From positions 58,185,136-58,249,135 of the forward strand of contig JASWHV010000004.1 in NCBI GenBank assembly GCA_030760725.1: 64,000 bases of DNA. The letters run 5' to 3'. Source of the stretch: Neostapfia colusana (taxonomy: Eukaryota > Streptophyta > Magnoliopsida > Poales > Poaceae). Shown here piece by piece: positions 35,701 to 41,700 of the stretch (the first letter of the stretch is position 1; every line of letters begins with the position of its first letter). The translations under genes were made by a program, and so were the position numbers. Under the pieces are notes generated by a model that had not been told where the DNA came from, did not search any database, and saw nothing but the letters and a program-made list of their open reading frames with translations.

Positions 35701-38700
35701 TCAAGAAGGAACACAAAATATTCCTCTCTGCTGCACAACGCACATGTGTATCACCGTTATGAGACATGTCCTAGTGCCAGCCTTAGTTGTGTTCTGCAAC
35801 CTTGTTGTCTTGTCTTTCACAGCTGCAACTTTTGGTCCCAAATCCCAATATAAGAAATATAGCAATGATTTTACTTAGCTAGTATGTCTCATTGCTGCAT
35901 TCAATGGAAGTTACAAATTATTTAGTTTCGTATTGTAAAAGGATAACCAGATCTTTCTTTTTCAATTTCTTATGTGTTTGATGTAGCCTACCCCAACATG
36001 CTTGGGATAAAGGCTTGGTTGTTGTTGTGAAGGAGTTATTAACTTTGCGGTGAAGGATATTGTTATCTTTTGGGAGTTTTTGAAATGTATCTTGTCTACT
36101 CTTGCTACTGGAAATGGGTACTATAATACTCTATAACACTATTAGTAACATCGTATACATCTAGGATCTAATTTAAGTTTTACCCTTTTGACCTCCAGGA
36201 AGATAGTCAGAAAACTGGCAAGGTGACATCTGCAGGCATGTATTTCTTGCATTTTCAGGTGTACCGCATGGACTCAACAGTGAATGCGGTATGTATTTTG
36301 TATACTCTGTGGAGGCCCGTGGCTGTTTTGTGCATCGTAACTGATATGAAGATTTGTTTCTTTTACAGTTGGCAATGGCCAAAGACCCTGAAGCCGCTTT
36401 TTTTAAAAGATTGGAAGGCCTCCAACCCTGTGAAGTGTCGTCTCTCAAACCTGGAACTCATATATTTGCCGTATATGGTCTGCAGTCTTACCGTGTTTCT
36501 TTGTATCGATGGCATTTCTTTGCACTGAGCCAGCCTATGCAGGTGATAATTTCTTCAAGCCAGCTAGCTATATAATTGAAGCAATGTGTGCGAAGAGTTA
36601 TGAAGACACAACAGAGAGGCTGAAGGAAATAGAGTCTAAAATTCTAGCTAAGAGGATTGATTTGCGTCAATTTGAAACAGAGTATAGAAAAGTCAGTCAA
36701 ATACATTTTAGTTGTGTGATAAATAACGTGATATTAGGCATGGTTTTCTATTCGTGAAAAGCTTTGACTGATCTATAATGGTTGCAGGCTCTGGCAAGGT
36801 TTCAAGAAGTCACCACCAGATACACACAAGAGAGAGAAGCGGTATGTGTATATCCCCTCTCTCTCTCATGTACCATCTCCAAATTATATAGGCAATTAGA
36901 CATTATATAACATGCCGATGCCTTGCTACAGATCTTACATTTAAGTAAACAACTTCTACTTCTAGAAAAAACAGAAGACTGCTATTTTCTCTGCATGATC
37001 TGAATTAAATGACACCTCGTCTTTCTGAGTACGACAACAACAACAACAACAACAACCAAGCCTTTATCCCAAACCTGTTGGAGTCGGCTAGACATGAAAC
37101 CCAATATCAATGAAGTAAAAGAGAGGAAGAGTTATAAGAACAAGGAAAAAGAAAAAAAAAGATAAAAGAAAAAAAAAAAGAAAAAGAAAGAAAAAGAAAA
37201 AGAGAAGAGAGAAAAGAAAAAAAAAAGAAAAAGAAAAGAGAAAAGAAAAAACAAGACTACGATTCTGGCACATGAATTGCTACTTTCCATGCGGTCCTAT
37301 CATGAGCTAAGTCTCTGGATACATTCCAATCTCTCAAATCTCGTTTTACCGCCTCCTCCTAGGTCAACCTTGGTCGTCCTCTACCCCTCCTAATATTTTC
37401 TCTACCTCTTAAAATCCCACTGTTAACCAGTGCTTCTGGAGGTCTCCGTTGGATATGTCCAAACCACCTAAGTCGATGTTGGACTAACTTCTCTTCAATC
37501 GGCGCCACCCCTACCTTATCTCGAATCGCCTCAGTCCTTATTCGGTCTCTTCTCGTGTGCCCGCACATCCACCGTAGCATGCGCATCTCTGCGACACTCA
37601 TTTGTTAGACATGTTGCCTTTTAGTTGGCCAACATTTCGCCCCATAGAGCATCGCGGGTCTGATCACCGTCCTATAGAACTTCCCTTTTAGCTTTTGTGG
37701 GACTTTCCTATCACATAGGATTCTAGAGGCTTGTCGCCATTTCATCCACCCTACCTTGATCCTGTGGCAAATATCCTCATCAATATCGCCATTGCTTTGT
37801 AACATTGATCCTAAGTATCGGAAAGAGTCCCTTCTAGGTACTATTTGTCCTCGTAGACTAACATTTCCCTCTTCACGACCAACACCACTAAAGTCACACC
37901 TCATATACTCGGTTTTGGTCCTACTAAGTCTAAACCCCTTGGACTCTAAGGTTTGTCTCCATAACTCTAATTTCTTATCAACACCATTTCTAGTTCCATC
38001 TACCAGCACTACATCATCAGCAAAGAGCATGCACCAAGGGATATCCCCTTGTATATCCTTCGACACCTCATCCATTACCAAGAAAAAGATGTATGAGCTC
38101 AAAGCTGATCCTTGATGTAGTCCTACCGTGATAGGAAATGCATCAGTCTCACTATCACTTACGCGCGCACTTGTCCTAACACTATTGTACATATCCTTGA
38201 TAAGAGTAATTTACTTTGTTGGCACTTTATGTTTCTCTAGTGCCCACCACATGACTGACCTTGGTATCTTGTCGTACGCCTTCTCCAAGTCGATGAACAC
38301 TATGTGCAAGTCCTTCTTCTGCTCCCAATATCTCTCCATAAGCTGACGAAGCAAGAAAATCGCCTCCATTGTAGACCTCCCAGTCATAAAACCAAACTGT
38401 TTTTTAGTGACATTTGTCACTTTCCTCAGGCGGTGTTCCATCACTCTCTCCCAAAGCTTCATAGTATGACTCATAAGCTTAATGCCTCGATAATTAGTAC
38501 AACTTAGTACAACTTTGAATATCTCCTTTATTTTTGAAGATAGGTACTAATATACTTTTCCTCCATTCTTTAGGCATCTTGTTTGACCGAAAATTGTGGT
38601 TGAATAGCTTTGTGAGCCATACTATTGCCACGTCCCCAAGACATCTCCACACCTCAATATGGACATCGTCAGGGCCGAGGGCCTTTCCTCCTTTCATCCT

Positions 38701-41700
38701 TTTTAAGGCCTCCTTAACCTCAAACTCTTGTATCCTCCGCACGAACCGCCTGTTGGAGTCATCAAAGGAGTCATCCAACTCAACCATAGTGCTCCCCTTC
38801 CCATCATTGAATAGCCCATTAAAGTAATCACGCCATCTATTCTTAATCTCTTCATCCTTCACTAGAATGCGGTCAGTCTCATCTTTGATGCATTTAACTT
38901 GATTGAGATCCCTCATCTTTCTCTCGCGGATTTTTGCTAGCTTGTATATGTCCTTTTCACCTTCTTTTGTCTCTAGTCTCTCATATAACTTATCATAAGC
39001 ATGTCCTCTTGCCTTACTCACAGCCCGCCTTGCATTCTTCTTAGCCTCTTTGTACTTAAGCATGTTGCCTGCGCTTCTATCATTATGCCAACTCTTGTAA
39101 CACTCCTTCTTCTCCTTAATGGACTTTTGTACATCCTCATTCCACCACCAAGTGTCTTTATCTACAAGTTTCTTTCCCTTTGTCACACCGAACACCTCAC
39201 TGGCTACCTTCCTAATGCAAGTTGCCATCTTCATACACATACTATCTGCATCTCCATTTTCTGCCCAGGGTCCTTCTGTGATCACCCTATTTTTAAAGGA
39301 TTCTTGTGATTCTCCCTTCAACTTCCACCACTTTGTTTTTGTGATTTTGACACCTTTGTCCCGCAAAGAACATGTATAGAAGCGAAAGTCAGCTACCACA
39401 AGCTTATGTTGTGTCACAACACATTCTCCCGGGATCACCATACAATCTAGACACTCCCGTCTATTCTTTCTCCTAGTGAGGACAAAGTCAATCTGGCTAG
39501 AGTGTTGGGCACTACTAAAGGTCACTAGGTGAGATTGCCTCTTCCTAAAGAGGGTGTTAGCTATCAACAGATCATAGGCTACGACAAAGTCAAGGATATC
39601 CTTACCCTCTTGATTTCTATCGCCGCATCCAAAACCTCCATGTACTCCCTCAAATCCTAGGTTAGTTGCACCCACATGACCGTTGAGATCTCCCCCTATG
39701 AGGAGTTTCTTGGTTATTGGTATACTACTAACCATATCCTCCAAGTCCTCCCAAAATTGCCTCTTAGCACTCATGTTGAGCCCAACTTGTGGGGCATAAG
39801 CACTAATGACGTTCAAGACAATGTCCCCAATTACTATCTTGATTAAGATGATCCTATCCCCTCGTCTTGGAACATCCACTACTCCATGCTTAAGACTCAG
39901 AATACCTACGCCATTCCTAGTCCCAGCCGAACCAGAATACCAAAGCTTGAAACCGATATTCTCAACTTCTCTCGCCTTTTGACCCGCCCATCTAGTCTCT
40001 TGTACACAAAGGATATTTACTCGTCTCCTAATGTCAACATCTACTAACTCACGTAGCTTCCCCGTCAAGGATCCTACATTCCAACTACCCACCCGAAATC
40101 TATGTTCCTCGGCTAGCTTCCTTACGCTTTGCACCCGTCGAGTAAGATGCAAAGACCCTTGCTCACTTATCACTACATCCGGGCGATGATGTAGCGCGCC
40201 ACTAAGGTGGTGGCAATCCGACCCTTGCTCATTTAACACCATATCCGGGTTCCGATATGGCGCGCCACTAAGGCGGTGGCGACCCGGCCCTTGCCCACTT
40301 AACACCGTATCTGGGTTCCGATATGGCGCGTCGCTAAGAGGGTTACGCCCCAACGAATTTCTATTGGGTTTCATTTCCATGAGAATGGCTAAGTGTAAGT
40401 TGTTGGCTTGTCAAGCCTATCACAACCCCCTCCTCCTTTACCCGGGCTTGGGACCGGCTATGTCATTACAACATAGGCGGAGTTCTCGTCTTTCTGAGTA
40501 TGATTATAAATGTATTATGATAATGTTTTTATGACATCTTAATTCTTACATTTTCTGCCATGAATTGCATTTTGAGTTGGATATTTCTAGCAAAGAATAA
40601 AAAGCTCCCTAGTTTACTAATTCAGAGATTGCAACTGCAGACAGATCCTGATTTACCCAGATCCTGACGGTTTTATACCCGCCTATATACTAACAATATA
40701 AGAGTGTTTTCACTTTGTTGTTTTGTTTTACTTCCTTTATTGCAACATAATGCCCAATAATGACCCTTACATTATATTAGAAACCATAGTTTAATTCTCA
40801 TCTCGAAGCACCAATACAAAAGACACTATCTTGTTAATACCCAGGCCTGGAGCAGAAAACAGCAACTCTTATCCCAAGGCACCAATACAAAGACACATTA
40901 TCTTGTCAACACCCAGGTCCGGAGCAGAAAACAGTGTACTTGTTTGATTCATTCATCATGCTATTTGGTTGAGTCTGCGGCATGCCCTCCCAAAACAATA
41001 TACAGAATCAACTTAAGCAATTCTATGTAGCAACTGAGTTACACTAAAACAAATAGCAGCATCAGTTTTCTTTGGACAAGGGAGATGAACGTCATTGGCC
41101 CCAATATGGTCCAATGGATCATGCCCTTGGTAAATCCCCACACCAAAAGTTTCTATCGTTGGTCCCACGTTCAACTGTTCAAGCATTTAGAGCCAAGCTT
41201 GTTCACTAGTAGTAGCCTTCTCCGTCTGTTTCTAGTGTGTTCTTATTTCACTGGATCCACGTTCAGTAACCCACTCAGGCACTGCCCTGCCGGTGATTTG
41301 CTTGCTGCTTTATCCTCCTACCATTGGCCACACTTCTTTTCCCCTTACTCCTACCATGTCTTCTCCAACTTCCTCTTTTTGACATGTCGACATTAATATC
41401 ACCATGCAAGCAAGTTGACGTGACCAATGGAGCATTGGGCTGCAGCAGCTCCGGTTGAAAGCTCAATCTATGTGCTACCACCCTCACCGTTCTTCATCCT
41501 ACTTCCACCAAGATGCCATGTTTTTTTCTCTTCCTGTCCTTCCTGCCGTCCTTCATCCACTGTCGCTGGTACGTGATTGCAGCCTCCACAAAGGAACCTG
41601 CTTGTCTTCCTCAACTTCACATTGATTTCCAACTGCAAGCCCCCTTTGCTTGCACACTGGCTGTCTTCACCCATTCCATTGTCCTCCATTGTTCCTCTTC

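Larger units (their letters stand above)
37032..40484 (-). mobile_element. RTE LINE copy 3, full length
   Basis: 3,453 bp on the minus strand with an exact 16-bp TSD, CTCGTCTTTCTGAGTA (37016-37031 and 40485-40500). 5' end AACTCCGCCTATGTTG, 3' end in seven TTG-type units. It defines the full structure of the family in this window: 5' UTR ~100 bp, one ORF ~1,000 codons, purine/pyrimidine tract, conserved 3' end. It lies antisense in the last ARG1-like intron. The ORF carries one 10-bp duplication and three stops. Confidence 0.95.

Noticed and set aside
36478..36542. Readthrough of the 65-bp intron as coding sequence
   Set aside because: Length is not a multiple of three and the family sequence continues directly from the next exon; GT-AG ends are present.
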